A stretch of 64,000 bases of DNA from Lachnospiraceae bacterium (GTDB taxonomy: Bacteria > Bacillota > Clostridia > Lachnospirales > Lachnospiraceae), in the NCBI GenBank assembly GCA_024691125.1, contig JAILNV010000016.1:62001-126000 (forward strand). The letters are read 5' to 3'. The notes beneath the pieces were generated by a model. It saw only the letters and a list, made by a program, of their open reading frames with translations. It was not told where the DNA came from and did not search any database. Shown in pieces: positions 26,328-35,507 of the stretch (positions are counted from its first letter, which is position 1; each line of letters starts with the position of its first letter). Position numbers and translations under genes: made by a program.

Positions 26328-26843
26328 TTACTGGAACTTGATATCCCTGTAATAGACCTCATAAATAAACGTCGAATCAAACATTGTCTGCAGCTGTGTA
26401 AGTATCTCATCCGCTATGGCCTTCTGATTTGCCGAAGCCTCCTCCTTGGTATACTTACCGAACGTATCATTTATAACGCTCTTTATCTTACTCTCGTTGG
26501 CTGCAACAAGAGGCTGCAGTTCCGCATATCTCTCATCTGTTTTATCCAGCGACATTGAGATCGATACGATCGCGTAATGCTCGGCTCCGTCCTCACCCTT
26601 CTTAAGGGTAATGACCATTTCATCGGCTATATTATAAGTATCGGTATCTAATATCGATACTTCCTTTGCCACATCCGTAGCCGTAGGCGCCTTGACCTCC
26701 ATGTTCAGAATAGAAGCTATCTGATCCACCAGGGCCACTGTCTTTTTATTGGCGCTTATCGTGGAAAACATCATCACACCGGTAAGAGCTATATTAACGA
26801 CAAGCAGAGCAAGTATTATAACCGACAACAGATTCTTCTTCAT
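26328..26843 (-). CDS. fliL: Flagellar basal body-associated protein FliL
   Basis: About 171 residues: one N-terminal membrane helix and an extracytoplasmic domain ending in YEVYYRDIKFQ, typical of FliL. FliL assists stator function around the motor. ATG at 26843 (MKKNLLSV) is preferred to the TTG at 26849 of the ORF track. Position between motB and fliM agrees. Confidence 0.88.
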   Translation of the reverse strand: MKKNLLSVIILALLVVNIALTGVMMFSTISANKKTVALVDQIASILNMEVKAPTATDVAKEVSILDTDTYNIADEMVITLKKGEDGAEHYAIVSISMSLDKTDERYAELQPLVAANESKIKSVINDTFGKYTKEEASANQKAIADEILTQLQTMFDSTFIYEVYYRDIKFQ

Positions 26844-26862
26844 AATCAAAATACTCCATTTT

Positions 26863-27660
26863 CTAATATGTACTCAGCGTATGATATATCTTAATCTCAA
26901 CCCGTCTGTTCTTTGCCCGTCCCACCTCGGTGGAATTATCTGCTATCGGGACATATTCACCGCGTCCGGAATGCTTTACCATAGCGGGATCAAGATCCGC
27001 AGTCTCTATAAGATATTTAAACACGGACAGTGCTCTTGCGCTTGACAGTTCATTATTATCAGCAAATCTGCTGGTATGTATCGGGACATTATCCGTATGT
27101 CCCTCTATCTCTATTATGCTTTTTCCGTATTTTTTTAATATGACTCCGATCTTATCGAGGATCGGCAGCGAATCCGTCTTTATATCCGCACTTCCCGAAT
27201 CAAACAGAAGCGCTCCGTTGAGCGTCAGGGAAACATATTGGGATGTAAAATCAACATCCACCATCCCCTCCATATTCTGTTCCTTCAAAGCTTCTTCTAT
27301 AAGTTCACTGAGGTTCTCGGATTCCTTAAGCTGTTCCTCCTTGACCTCTTCCATCTTGTCCTTCTCTTCAGTGGTCTGATCGGCCGACTTACCCATTGTT
27401 GTCATGTATTCATCCAGTTCGTTCAGCTGACTCACCCCGTTGGAGATAAGGAGTCCGTCACCAATCGCCTGCGCTCCTCCCGAAAACACGCTGAAGCTCT
27501 GGGTAAATGAAGCTGCTATAAGCTCGAACTTCTGCTTGTCGATATCAGACATCGCAAAAAGCATAACAAAAAAACACAGAAGCAGATTCATCAGATCGGC
27601 AAAGGTTGATTGCCACGCCGGCGCGCCTTTCGGTGGCTCTTCGGCTTTACGCTTGGCCAT
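26863..27660 (-). CDS. motB: Flagellar stator protein MotB
   Basis: 265 residues: short cytoplasmic tip, one membrane helix with the proton/ion-binding Asp in STFADLMNLLLCFF (D22), a plug and linker, and an OmpA-like peptidoglycan-binding domain with IEGHTDNVPIH and NNELSSARA. It anchors the stator to the wall. Its start shares one base with the motA stop. Confidence 0.95.
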   Translation of the reverse strand: MAKRKAEEPPKGAPAWQSTFADLMNLLLCFFVMLFAMSDIDKQKFELIAASFTQSFSVFSGGAQAIGDGLLISNGVSQLNELDEYMTTMGKSADQTTEEKDKMEEVKEEQLKESENLSELIEEALKEQNMEGMVDVDFTSQYVSLTLNGALLFDSGSADIKTDSLPILDKIGVILKKYGKSIIEIEGHTDNVPIHTSRFADNNELSSARALSVFKYLIETADLDPAMVKHSGRGEYVPIADNSTEVGRAKNRRVEIKIYHTLSTY

Positions 27661-28457
27661 TACTCTTCGCCTCCTTCACCGCCTGAACCAAGATTACCCC
27701 TTGCATCCGGAGACAGGAATGATTTAAGCTTTTCCTCTATGACACGCGGATTCTCACCCGCCTGTATTGATAGAAGCCCTTCCACCATGATCTCCTTCAC
27801 ATGCATCTCCCCATCATTTATCGCCTTAAGCTTATTGGCTACAGGTGTACACAGCCAGTTCGCCAAAACCGATCCGTAGAACGTAGTAAGCAGGGCCACG
27901 GCCATGTTGGGACCCAGCGTACTTACATCATCCATATGATAAAGCATCATAACCAGTCCTATCAGGGTTCCGATCATTCCCCAGGCAGGACCCATGCCTC
28001 CCAGATTATCCCAGAATCCGATATTACCTCTGTGACGCCCGTCTATACTTACAAGCTCCGTTTCCATAATACCCCTTACAAGCTCGGGGTCTGTACCATC
28101 AACGATGAGCATTATACCCTTCTGCATAAAGGCATCATCAAGTTCTCCCGCTGCCTCTTCCAACGAAAGTAATCCTTCCTTACGTGCTACGTTGGAAAGA
28201 TCTATTATTTTCTGTATAACGGCTCCGGAATCAAGCGCCGGAACCTTAAATGCGATCTTGATGCTCTTAAGCCCTGACATGAAATCGGAGATACTGTACC
28301 CCGAAAACATGGTGGCTATAGCCCCTCCGAATGTGATCATCGCACTCGGCGCATCCAAAAAGTAGACTATGCCCGCAAAACCGTCAGCTCCGAGTCCGAT
28401 CGATATGATCATAAATACAAAACCGGCAACCAGACCGATTATAGTAGCAATATCCAA
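27660..28457 (-). CDS. motA: Flagellar stator protein MotA
   Basis: About 265 residues with four membrane helices and a cytoplasmic loop between helices 2 and 3; PAWGMIGTLIGLVMML carries the conserved Pro of helix 3. The ORF track starts at GTG 28466, but the TTG at 28457 gives MDIATIIGLV, the family N-terminus, and leaves AGGTGG as ribosome binding site, so a TTG start is likely. A promoter-like sequence and a strong hairpin precede the gene, unlike most operon members. Confidence 0.94.
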   Translation of the reverse strand: MDIATIIGLVAGFVFMIISIGLGADGFAGIVYFLDAPSAMITFGGAIATMFSGYSISDFMSGLKSIKIAFKVPALDSGAVIQKIIDLSNVARKEGLLSLEEAAGELDDAFMQKGIMLIVDGTDPELVRGIMETELVSIDGRHRGNIGFWDNLGGMGPAWGMIGTLIGLVMMLYHMDDVSTLGPNMAVALLTTFYGSVLANWLCTPVANKLKAINDGEMHVKEIMVEGLLSIQAGENPRVIEEKLKSFLSPDARGNLGSGGEGGEE

Positions 28458-28499
28458 TACTCCCACCTGCCTATTAAGTATAATAATCCCTTGTACAAG

Positions 28500-28528
28500 A
28501 TTTTACTAAATTTTTTCTTATTTGTCTA
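28500..28528 (-). promoter_or_regulatory. Candidate internal promoter before motA
   Basis: On the minus strand TAGACA (28523-28528), 17-bp spacer, TAAAAT (28500-28505), in an AT-rich stretch just downstream of the flgE-motA hairpin. It could drive motA and later genes independently of the flgB promoter. Confidence 0.4.
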
Positions 28529-28560
28529 TGCAAATTGTAAAAATTGTGACAATTCAAATG

Positions 28561-28594
28561 ACAGCGGCAGGGGCGAAGCCCCTGCCGCCGCTGT
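28561..28594. other. Very stable GC-rich hairpin between flgE and motA
   Basis: ACAGCGG/CCGCTGT plus CAGGGGC/GCCCCTG pair into a 14-bp stem with a three-base loop and a three-base bulge, starting 12 nt after the flgE stop. The following minus-strand sequence is only moderately T-rich, so it may be a partial attenuator or an RNase stop protecting upstream RNA. Confidence 0.7.
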
Positions 28595-28605
28595 GAACTC
28601 ACCTA

Positions 28606-30018
28606 TTATCTCTTAAGGTTTGTAAGCTCTTCAAGCATTGTATCCGAAACGGTTATGATACGGCTGTTTGCCTGGAATCCTCTCTGCGTTGTTATCATTT
28701 CCGTGAATTCCGCGGAAAGATCTACGTTGGACATTTCCAGAACACCGGTCTTGAACGAACCGGCTCCGTCAGCAGTGATATCCTTTCCTATTCCGTCGAA
28801 CTGGCCTGAGTTCATCGTTGTCTGGTAAAGGTTCTCTCCTACCTTTTCAAGACCTGAAGGATTGGAGAAAGAAGCCGATGCTATCTGACCGAGCAGCTTT
28901 GTCGTACCGTTATCGTATGTCGCATAAATCTTACCGTCTGCCTGTACTGCCACACCGGACATATCGCCCACCTTACGTCCTGCGTAATTGCCGTCATAGT
29001 TACCCGAAGTACCGTATATCGTAGAAGTTCCGTTATTGTCATACATGGTAGATGTATCAAGCGCTATGTTGACGTCCTTCGTCATACTGTCAAGATTAAC
29101 CGAAAGTGCAGGCTTTGCCTCCGAATCATATGCATACTCATTGGATTTCGGCGGGGTATCACCTGTCGAATAGCCCTTATAAACACCTGTTTCGGTATCA
29201 TATGTAAGGTAAATGTTCTCTCCGCCGGCAATTGCGCCGTAATCTGCTATACTCTCGCCTTCCGGAACGATCGATTTGTTTGTTGTGGAAGATATTATAT
29301 CCGTAAGCTGGAGCCTGTAGACACCGTCTTCATACGTGGTCTTCGTATCTCCTGAACCCTGGTAATTGTATAATGAGAACTTAGCAACATATGAATAACC
29401 CTGCTCATCATAGAACGAGATATTCATGATCTGTCCCGTTGATGAGGTAAGAGCCGTTGAGTTCTTGTCAATGATACCCGTTATATACGCTTCCGTTGTC
29501 TGCTCGGGTGCAGATGTCAGGTTCTCGGGTGACATTACCTTAAGCCTTGAAACGGTATCAACCTTTATCGTACCCGGATTTCCGGGATCCTCCTGCCATC
29601 CCATAACATTGAAGCCGTTACTGGTCATTGCCAGATTACCGTTGCCGTCAACATAGAATGAACCTGCTCTTGTAAAGAAATTCTGGGAACCGTCGCTGAC
29701 AATAAAGAAATTGTTTCCCGTTATCTGTATATCGAAAGGATTTCCCGTCGACTGTGATGCACCTGAGGTGGTGATGCTTGTGTTTATCGCGCCTGTGCTT
29801 ACGCCCAGACCGACCTGCTTGGCATTGATACCGGCACGGCCTGTTTTCTCATTCGCACCCGAAGCACTCGTTGAAGTCTGGTACATAAGCTCCTGAAAAG
29901 TCACATTGCTCGACTTATACGCAACTGTATTAACGTTGGCAATATTGTTACCTATTACATCCATCTTGTTCTGGTGTGTCCTAAGACCTGCAACACCGGA
30001 AAAAAGTGATCTCATCAT
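28606..30018 (-). CDS. flgE: Flagellar hook protein FlgE
   Basis: 470 residues with the N-terminal rod/hook signature SLFSGVAGLRTHQNKMDVIG and NNIANVNTVAYK, a FlgE central D2 region, and the C-terminal coiled segment NVDLSAEFTEMITTQRGFQANSR typical of axial proteins. It polymerises into the hook. AAAGGAGG lies 9 bp before the first ATG. It is the only hook-type protein in the window. Confidence 0.95.
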   Translation of the reverse strand: MMRSLFSGVAGLRTHQNKMDVIGNNIANVNTVAYKSSNVTFQELMYQTSTSASGANEKTGRAGINAKQVGLGVSTGAINTSITTSGASQSTGNPFDIQITGNNFFIVSDGSQNFFTRAGSFYVDGNGNLAMTSNGFNVMGWQEDPGNPGTIKVDTVSRLKVMSPENLTSAPEQTTEAYITGIIDKNSTALTSSTGQIMNISFYDEQGYSYVAKFSLYNYQGSGDTKTTYEDGVYRLQLTDIISSTTNKSIVPEGESIADYGAIAGGENIYLTYDTETGVYKGYSTGDTPPKSNEYAYDSEAKPALSVNLDSMTKDVNIALDTSTMYDNNGTSTIYGTSGNYDGNYAGRKVGDMSGVAVQADGKIYATYDNGTTKLLGQIASASFSNPSGLEKVGENLYQTTMNSGQFDGIGKDITADGAGSFKTGVLEMSNVDLSAEFTEMITTQRGFQANSRIITVSDTMLEELTNLKR

Positions 30019-30042
30019 AATTAATGACCTCCTTTACTGTTG

Positions 30043-30070
30043 ATTATCCCGTCTGTCATTCGGGGATAAT
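30043..30070. other. Hairpin upstream of flgE
   Basis: ATTATCCC (30043-30050) and GGGATAAT (30063-30070) form an 8-bp stem with a 12-nt loop in the 75-bp gap before flgE. No T-run follows on the minus strand. Confidence 0.5.
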
Positions 30071-30093
30071 ATAAGCCTCCCTAAGGTCCGGCT

Positions 30094-30468
30094 TTAAACT
30101 ATTACGGCTCCGTCAATATTAGTGAACACATTGTCCTTAACCTCATTTTCGTTCAGGGCTGTTATGACCGTACTGTTCTTAACATTCACTATGAAAGCCA
30201 TTTGATCCATCAGTACGAGCGATTCATTGATTCCCTTCTCATTTGCCTTCTGCATCCCTGCGTTCAACCTGTCTATCTGGCTGTCCGACAGCTCTATGTT
30301 CCTGTCCTGCAGCCTGTATGCAGCGTGCTTGGAAAACTTAAGGCTGTTAAACACCTCACCGAAATCCTTCGGTTCCGTCTGACTGTTTTCCGTCAGTTTC
30401 CCCCGTTGCCTTAAATAAGTGTCCGTTACCTGTTCAATGGAAGGGAATTGTCCGTTCATTATCTTCAT
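30094..30468 (-). CDS. Small flagellar operon protein, TIGR02530 type
   Basis: 124 residues with a conserved core FSKHAAYRLQDRNIEL followed by a helix and LVLMDQMAFIVNVKNSTVITA. This matches the TIGR02530 flagellar operon protein family, found between flgD and flgE in many Firmicutes; its function is not established. AGGAGG precedes the ATG. It is probably an assembly or hook-export helper, inferred only from position. Confidence 0.82.
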   Translation of the reverse strand: MKIMNGQFPSIEQVTDTYLRQRGKLTENSQTEPKDFGEVFNSLKFSKHAAYRLQDRNIELSDSQIDRLNAGMQKANEKGINESLVLMDQMAFIVNVKNSTVITALNENEVKDNVFTNIDGAVIV

Positions 30469-30504
30469 CGGTATTCCTCCTCGCTTTAATAGGTATTTCC
30501 CCTC

Positions 30505-31215
30505 TTATACTTCTTCAGCCTTCTCTTTCGATCCTTCGGCTGCAAGTGCTTCTTCCTGCTCCTTCTCGGTGGCCAGCAGCTGTGCCATTCTCTCCGCGTA
30601 CTGTTTATATTTGCTTACACTGTTGCTGTCGAGATAGTTCCTCTGATACGGGGACATATCGTTATATACATCCGTAAGATTCTGAACCACATCCTTGAAA
30701 TCCGTTGTAAGATTGTTAATATTCGGAAGCTTGTTGACACTGTTTGTAAAATCAGTTGCCAGGTTAACCGCATTACTGTAATTCTCATCCACAACAGAAT
30801 CAAGATTCTCTATTCCGTACTTCTGACCGTTAATATTCAGGAATGCCTTGCTTCCTTCCTGTGATACGAAATCAACCTTCCCCTGTACATATACCGATTC
30901 TCCCGATGCTCCGGTTGATTTAACGATTACCTCCTTGCCTACGAGGCTCGTTGCTCTCTGCAGATCCATATTGGATGACAGATTGTTCATAGCCTCCAGC
31001 TCCGAGAACTGTGCATACTGTGAAATATACTCGGTATTCGATGTAGGTTCCATGGGATCCTGATACTTCATCTGTGCCACAAGTAACTGAAGAAACGCAT
31101 CCTTGTCCATCGAACTTGCCTGTTCCGAAGTCTTCTCGCTGATCGATTTCTTGGTTCCTACTCTTGACTCCGACTGTACCAGTTCACCGTTCACTACCGA
31201 TGCTGCCAATGACAT
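30505..31215 (-). CDS. flgD: Hook-capping protein FlgD
   Basis: About 236 residues. The N-terminal FlgD signature is clear (DKDAFLQLLVAQMKYQDPM, NTEYISQYAQFSELEAM), followed by a short Ig-like portion around GKEVIVKSTGASGESV and a helical C-terminal tail rich in Glu and Lys. The ATG at 31215 has AAGGAGG at better spacing than the one at 31221. It caps the growing hook. Confidence 0.93.
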   Translation of the reverse strand: MSLAASVVNGELVQSESRVGTKKSISEKTSEQASSMDKDAFLQLLVAQMKYQDPMEPTSNTEYISQYAQFSELEAMNNLSSNMDLQRATSLVGKEVIVKSTGASGESVYVQGKVDFVSQEGSKAFLNINGQKYGIENLDSVVDENYSNAVNLATDFTNSVNKLPNINNLTTDFKDVVQNLTDVYNDMSPYQRNYLDSNSVSKYKQYAERMAQLLATEKEQEEALAAEGSKEKAEEV

Positions 31216-31254
31216 GCTCATTACCTCCTTCCTTTAATACACGCCGTTTATGAA

Positions 31255-32706
31255 TCATGCCATATAATCCACATTACCGCCGTTTATGGCCATCATTTCG
31301 GCTGCCAGCTGTTCCTCTTCCGTCAGTTCTTCAATATCTTCCTCGTTAAGCTCATTTAAGTTGATACGTCTGCGTGTCGCCCGTCCTATACCCGGTGCGC
31401 TGTTTTCCTTCCTTTCACCTTCCTGTGAACCGCTTCCCTGGTCGAGGCTTCTGTCAAGATCGTAACCCGCTACGGTTACCTCTATGGCTTCAACCTTCTG
31501 CCCCTGTTCCTCAAAGGTCTCAAGCAGCTGTACCAGCTGTGCTTCAAGCACTGATTTAACCGTCTCGTTCTGAACCTGCAGATTCGCGGTTATGACTCCG
31601 TTGTTTGAGGCTATCTGAAGATTTACGGTTCCAAGACTTGCCGGATGAAGCTGAAGCTCCATTGTTGTGGAATCCCGGCTTATATTAAGCCTGATATTAT
31701 CTGTAACCTGTCTGAGTATCTCTTCTCTGTCAGTGTAAACGCTCCTGTATTCCGCCTCCGGAACCGCTGCGGCTTCGTTTACTCCCGGCTGCTGCATGTT
31801 CTGGCCCGGCATCGCATCATGCATATTGCTTTCAGCCTGGCCGTCCTTTGACTGTGATGCCTCCTTACGCTGGATTGAAACATGTGCCGGTGATATCTGA
31901 CTGTTTTCTTCGGGCTTATTCGCATCGTTATTTTCAATGCTTCTATCAGCCGGATCCGTCTTTACGGTGATCACTGCTTCCGTCTCTGCTTCCTCTTCCG
32001 GCCTGATCTCCGTTACAGGTAGATTTTTGTCAATATCAGTCTGTGTGGAAATAAGCTCCTGTGCCCTTAAGGCTTCTGCGCTATCCATTATCTGTGCGAA
32101 CTGTTCATCAGTGATAGCGAATTCTTCCGTAAGCCTGTTTACCGCATTTTCCATAAGTCCGGTCACGTTACCGATATCATTAAGAAGCTCCTCATTCGTA
32201 ATGAGGATCATCGGATCCTGCTCTCCCGTAATCTCAAGCATCAGGTTCTTTATATTGCCCGCATCCAACAGATCCGTAGCAGTAAGCCCCAGAACCGCCA
32301 TGGCTTCTTCAAGCTGTCTGTCGTCAACTGACAGCTCCTCTTTTACAGCCTCTTTAACCTTTTCGGCTATTCCTTCTGCCTTCTTTACCACTTCATCTTT
32401 TCTGCCGTCATCCTGGGTTACCGTCTCATCGGCATCGGTCTTTTCAGTCCTTTCGGGCTTTTCTGCAGGCTTTCTCTGAGTGGTCTCCGGGCTCTCCTGT
32501 ATCTGTTTGGCAGCTTCTTTGGGACGAACCTCCTTAAACATACGGCTGTTTGTCTCTTCTGCGGCATTCTTTGCTCCTTTTCCGGCAGCATCCGTCATTG
32601 CCTGTGCGAACAGATCCTTGTCTGTTCCTGCTTTCCCCGGCATATCCACTCCCCCGGGTGACATATTGAAGAATGACGTAATGTCCGTTATTTTCGTTGC
32701 TCCCAT
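31255..32706 (-). CDS. fliK: Flagellar hook-length control protein FliK
   Basis: 483 residues: a long acidic low-complexity N-terminal region acting as the molecular ruler, and a C-terminal hook-length control domain at about residues 330-420 (STTMELQLHPASLGTVNLQI, ITANLQVQNETVKSVLEAQL). The final acidic tail (LNELNEEDIEELTEEEQLAAE) is unusual. It lies upstream of flgD in the expected order. Confidence 0.92.
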   Translation of the reverse strand: MGATKITDITSFFNMSPGGVDMPGKAGTDKDLFAQAMTDAAGKGAKNAAEETNSRMFKEVRPKEAAKQIQESPETTQRKPAEKPERTEKTDADETVTQDDGRKDEVVKKAEGIAEKVKEAVKEELSVDDRQLEEAMAVLGLTATDLLDAGNIKNLMLEITGEQDPMILITNEELLNDIGNVTGLMENAVNRLTEEFAITDEQFAQIMDSAEALRAQELISTQTDIDKNLPVTEIRPEEEAETEAVITVKTDPADRSIENNDANKPEENSQISPAHVSIQRKEASQSKDGQAESNMHDAMPGQNMQQPGVNEAAAVPEAEYRSVYTDREEILRQVTDNIRLNISRDSTTMELQLHPASLGTVNLQIASNNGVITANLQVQNETVKSVLEAQLVQLLETFEEQGQKVEAIEVTVAGYDLDRSLDQGSGSQEGERKENSAPGIGRATRRRINLNELNEEDIEELTEEEQLAAEMMAINGGNVDYMA

Positions 32707-32742
32707 ATTCTCCTCCTTCCCTTAACAGCTTTGCTGCTTTTA

Positions 32743-32804
32743 GGCGGGCTCATGCCTGCCATAAGGTATATCGGTAAATTCCGTCAAAATAATTAGCGGA
32801 ATTT
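32743..32804. other. Two hairpins in the MotE-like/fliK gap
   Basis: GGCGGGC/GCCTGCC (32743-32760, four-base loop) and AAATTCCG/CGGAATTT (32776-32804, 13-nt loop). Between and beyond them the minus strand holds TTGACG and ACCGATAT, weak sigma-A or sigma-D-like matches. Either processing sites or an internal control point. Confidence 0.45.
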
Positions 32805-32820
32805 GATCTTTGAACCATCT

Positions 32821-33696
32821 TTATTTTGGATCCATCATTTTTGTCAGCCTTGATGCGATCTCCGGATCCATTACATTAAGTATCTTCGCCCTGCTGCTTG
32901 CATCCATGGCCTGAAGTATTTTCGCTACAAGCTCAAGGTTACCCTTCATCTCTTCAAACACCTTCGCTGCACTCTTTGGCTTCATTTCGGTATAGGCTTT
33001 TACATAATCCGACAGCTCCTGATCCTCTGCCATCTGCTGCACAACCTGCTTATACAGATACGCCGCGTTCTCTGGATCAATGCTCTCATAATAGGTTCTG
33101 TAATTGGCAATATCCGGAGCCTCATCCGCAAAGACAACCTCCTCATAGAATTCGGTCTTAAGCTTCTGGAACTCAATCTGGGAGTTCTCAAATGTCTGAA
33201 GCCTTTTGATCTCTTCCTTAAGAGATGCAATCTCCTCCGAATTGTCGGAAGATGCCTTTGACTCCTGCGCTACCTTAAGTTCCTCATTCTCGGCCCTCAG
33301 CCTCTCGATCTCAGCCATTGCCGCATTAAGATCCTTGAACTCGCGCTCCTCCTCAACATATACATCCTTAGCCGGAAGCACCTTATTAATGACCGGAACA
33401 TTCTGAAGTACCGGTGCCAGTATGCCCGATCCGAATCCGCCGACATCCAGCTTGATGAGCAGGCACAGGATTGCCAGCCAGATGACTACAATAAAAAAAG
33501 TAATGAGAGCCATCGACAGTGATCCCTCATCCTCATCATCCTCTGCATCCAGATACATGGCTCCGTTATCCGTTACCCGCGCATCAAATCTGCCTTCCTT
33601 TGCCCTCTTTTTTGCTTCCTTAAGTTCCTTCTTTTCTCTTTTTTTACGTTCCTTTTCCGATTCTTCCTGATCGGCTACAACTACCTCATCCGCCAT
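32821..33696 (-). CDS. YlxF/MotE-like flagellar protein with MgtE-N-like domain
   Basis: 291 residues: very charged Lys/Glu N-terminus, one membrane helix (about 62-85), a coiled coil (about 125-165), and a C-terminal helical domain resembling the MgtE intracellular N domain (MKPKSAAKVFEEMKGNLELV, MDASSRAKILNVMDPEIASR). Proteins of this shape between fliJ and fliK are annotated YlxF in Bacillus and MotE in alphaproteobacteria, where MotE chaperones MotC. Function here is inferred from position and architecture. Confidence 0.82.
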   Translation of the reverse strand: MADEVVVADQEESEKERKKREKKELKEAKKRAKEGRFDARVTDNGAMYLDAEDDEDEGSLSMALITFFIVVIWLAILCLLIKLDVGGFGSGILAPVLQNVPVINKVLPAKDVYVEEEREFKDLNAAMAEIERLRAENEELKVAQESKASSDNSEEIASLKEEIKRLQTFENSQIEFQKLKTEFYEEVVFADEAPDIANYRTYYESIDPENAAYLYKQVVQQMAEDQELSDYVKAYTEMKPKSAAKVFEEMKGNLELVAKILQAMDASSRAKILNVMDPEIASRLTKMMDPK

Positions 33697-33735
33697 TATC
33701 TTCTCCCCTGTGATCTTACTTTAAAGACTGGATCC

Positions 33736-34173
33736 CTACGATCCGAACCTGTAGCTTGTAAGCTCATCCACTTCCTTGCTCTCCGCTGTCGCAACATCTA
33801 TCTTGAACTGTTCAAAAGCGTTCTCTTTAAGCTTTTCATGCGTTTTACGCTCCTGCATCGCTTCCTGAAGCCTGTCCCTTGCTATATCCACCTGTTTTCT
33901 GGCCTTCCTTACATTGACCTCCTGCTGCTGCTTATAATATTTCATCATCTCGACCGCTTCGGATACATATTCTATCTCCTTCATATCAAGCATGCCTGTG
34001 TACAGCTCCTTAAGCCTGGCTTCATACTGCTGCCTCCTAAGCTCAAGGCTGTTAAGCTTCTCCTCCTCCTCCGCAAGGACAGAGTTAGCAACCGCATACT
34101 CATTTCTGGCCTGCGTTTCCAGCTTTTCCTTTATATCCAGTATATTCTGCATTTTATAGAAAAACTTAGCCAT
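33736..34173 (-). CDS. fliJ: Flagellar export chaperone FliJ
   Basis: 145 residues, almost wholly helical and highly charged, the usual FliJ size and coiled-coil character (FFYKMQNILDIKEKLETQA, ARKQVDIARDRLQEAMQERK). FliJ links the ATPase FliI to the gate. It follows fliI with no gap. Confidence 0.9.
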   Translation of the reverse strand: MAKFFYKMQNILDIKEKLETQARNEYAVANSVLAEEEEKLNSLELRRQQYEARLKELYTGMLDMKEIEYVSEAVEMMKYYKQQQEVNVRKARKQVDIARDRLQEAMQERKTHEKLKENAFEQFKIDVATAESKEVDELTSYRFGS

Positions 34174-35481
34174 TTAGAATATCTCCGATAATAACTGAAT
34201 CTCATCTTCAAACGAGTACTTGGTGTCAACATCCTGGCACAGATACTCATTTACACTGTTTATCTTCTCTATCGCATAATCAATACTCGGGTTCGCTCCC
34301 GATTTATATGCCCCTATGTTGATAAGATCTTCTGCCTCATTATAGGTTGCCAGTACATTTTTAAGCTTGCCGGCCATGGCTTTATGCTCCTTGCTGGCGA
34401 TCTGGCTCATACATCTGGAAATACTCTGCAGGATATCTATTGCCGGATAATGGTTCTTATGGGCCAGCTTTCTGTTCAGCATTATATGCCCGTCAAGGAT
34501 TCCTCTTGCGGTATCGGTTATGGGTTCATTGAAATCATCACCGTCTACAAGAACCGTATACAGCCCTGTTATGGATCCCTTATCCGAATTACCGGCTCTT
34601 TCAAGGAGCTTCGGCATTTCAGCGTAAACACTCGGCGGATAACCTCTCGTTACCGGAGGCTCTCCGCTTGCAAGGCCGATTTCACGCTGTGCCTGCGAGA
34701 ATCGTGTCAGTGAATCCATCATAAGCAGAACATCCTTGCCCTGATCCCTGAAGTATTCCGCAATAGCTGTTGCTGTCAGTGCTGCCTTTTTCCTCATAAG
34801 GGCAGGTTTATCGGAAGTTGATACAACAACTATGGAACGCTTCATGCCTTCCTCGCCCATATCCCTCTCTATGAACTCGCGAACCTCCCTGCCTCGCTCT
34901 CCTATCAAAGCTATCACGTTAATATCTGCCTTGGTATTTCTCGCAAACATTCCAAGGAGTGTACTCTTACCTACTCCGGAACCGGCAAATATGCCTATAC
35001 GCTGTCCCTTTCCGATAGTCATGATCCCGTCTACAGCCTTTACGCCGAGAGGAAGCGGGGTGTCTATTATCTTTCTGTCCATGGGATCCGGCGGCATAGC
35101 CTCTACAGGATAACGCACCGCCGTCTTTACCGTTGTTCCGTTGGTAGGACGGCCCAGTCCGTCGAGGCACTGCCCAAGCATCTCCTCGCCTACGCTAACA
35201 GAGAGAGGATAGCCAAGATTCTCCACGATACAACCAAAACCTATACCGTCAGTCGTATCGCAGGGCATAAGAAGTGTTCTGTTATCACGAAAGCCGACGA
35301 CCTCGGCAAGGACGAACTTATCGTCATCCTCGCTGATAGTTATCTTACACAGGTCGTTAAGACTTGCGTCGGGACCCAGAGATTCTATGGTAAGGCCGAC
35401 AACATTTACCACCTTGCCAAGTCTTTTATAGAATACCTTATCCCTAAGTCTCTGATATTTTAAAAGATTCAAATCGACCAT
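34174..35481 (-). CDS. fliI: Flagellum-specific export ATPase FliI
   Basis: 435 residues of the F1-beta/T3SS ATPase family: Walker A GIFAGSGVGKSTLLGMFA near residue 165, VIALIGERGREVREF, Walker B VLLMMDSLTRFSQAQREI and GEPPVTRGYPPSV. It powers unloading of export substrates with FliH and FliJ. Gene order fliG-fliH-fliI-fliJ is canonical. Confidence 0.96.
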   Translation of the reverse strand: MVDLNLLKYQRLRDKVFYKRLGKVVNVVGLTIESLGPDASLNDLCKITISEDDDKFVLAEVVGFRDNRTLLMPCDTTDGIGFGCIVENLGYPLSVSVGEEMLGQCLDGLGRPTNGTTVKTAVRYPVEAMPPDPMDRKIIDTPLPLGVKAVDGIMTIGKGQRIGIFAGSGVGKSTLLGMFARNTKADINVIALIGERGREVREFIERDMGEEGMKRSIVVVSTSDKPALMRKKAALTATAIAEYFRDQGKDVLLMMDSLTRFSQAQREIGLASGEPPVTRGYPPSVYAEMPKLLERAGNSDKGSITGLYTVLVDGDDFNEPITDTARGILDGHIMLNRKLAHKNHYPAIDILQSISRCMSQIASKEHKAMAGKLKNVLATYNEAEDLINIGAYKSGANPSIDYAIEKINSVNEYLCQDVDTKYSFEDEIQLLSEIF

Positions 35482-35507
35482 GCTTTTCCTCCGTCAAGCC
35501 CGAAATG

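Noticed and set aside
28561-28594. Intrinsic terminator splitting the operon after flgE
   Set aside because: The stem is strong, but the minus-strand sequence after it (TCATTTGAATTG) lacks a proper U-tract, so it was kept only as a hairpin.
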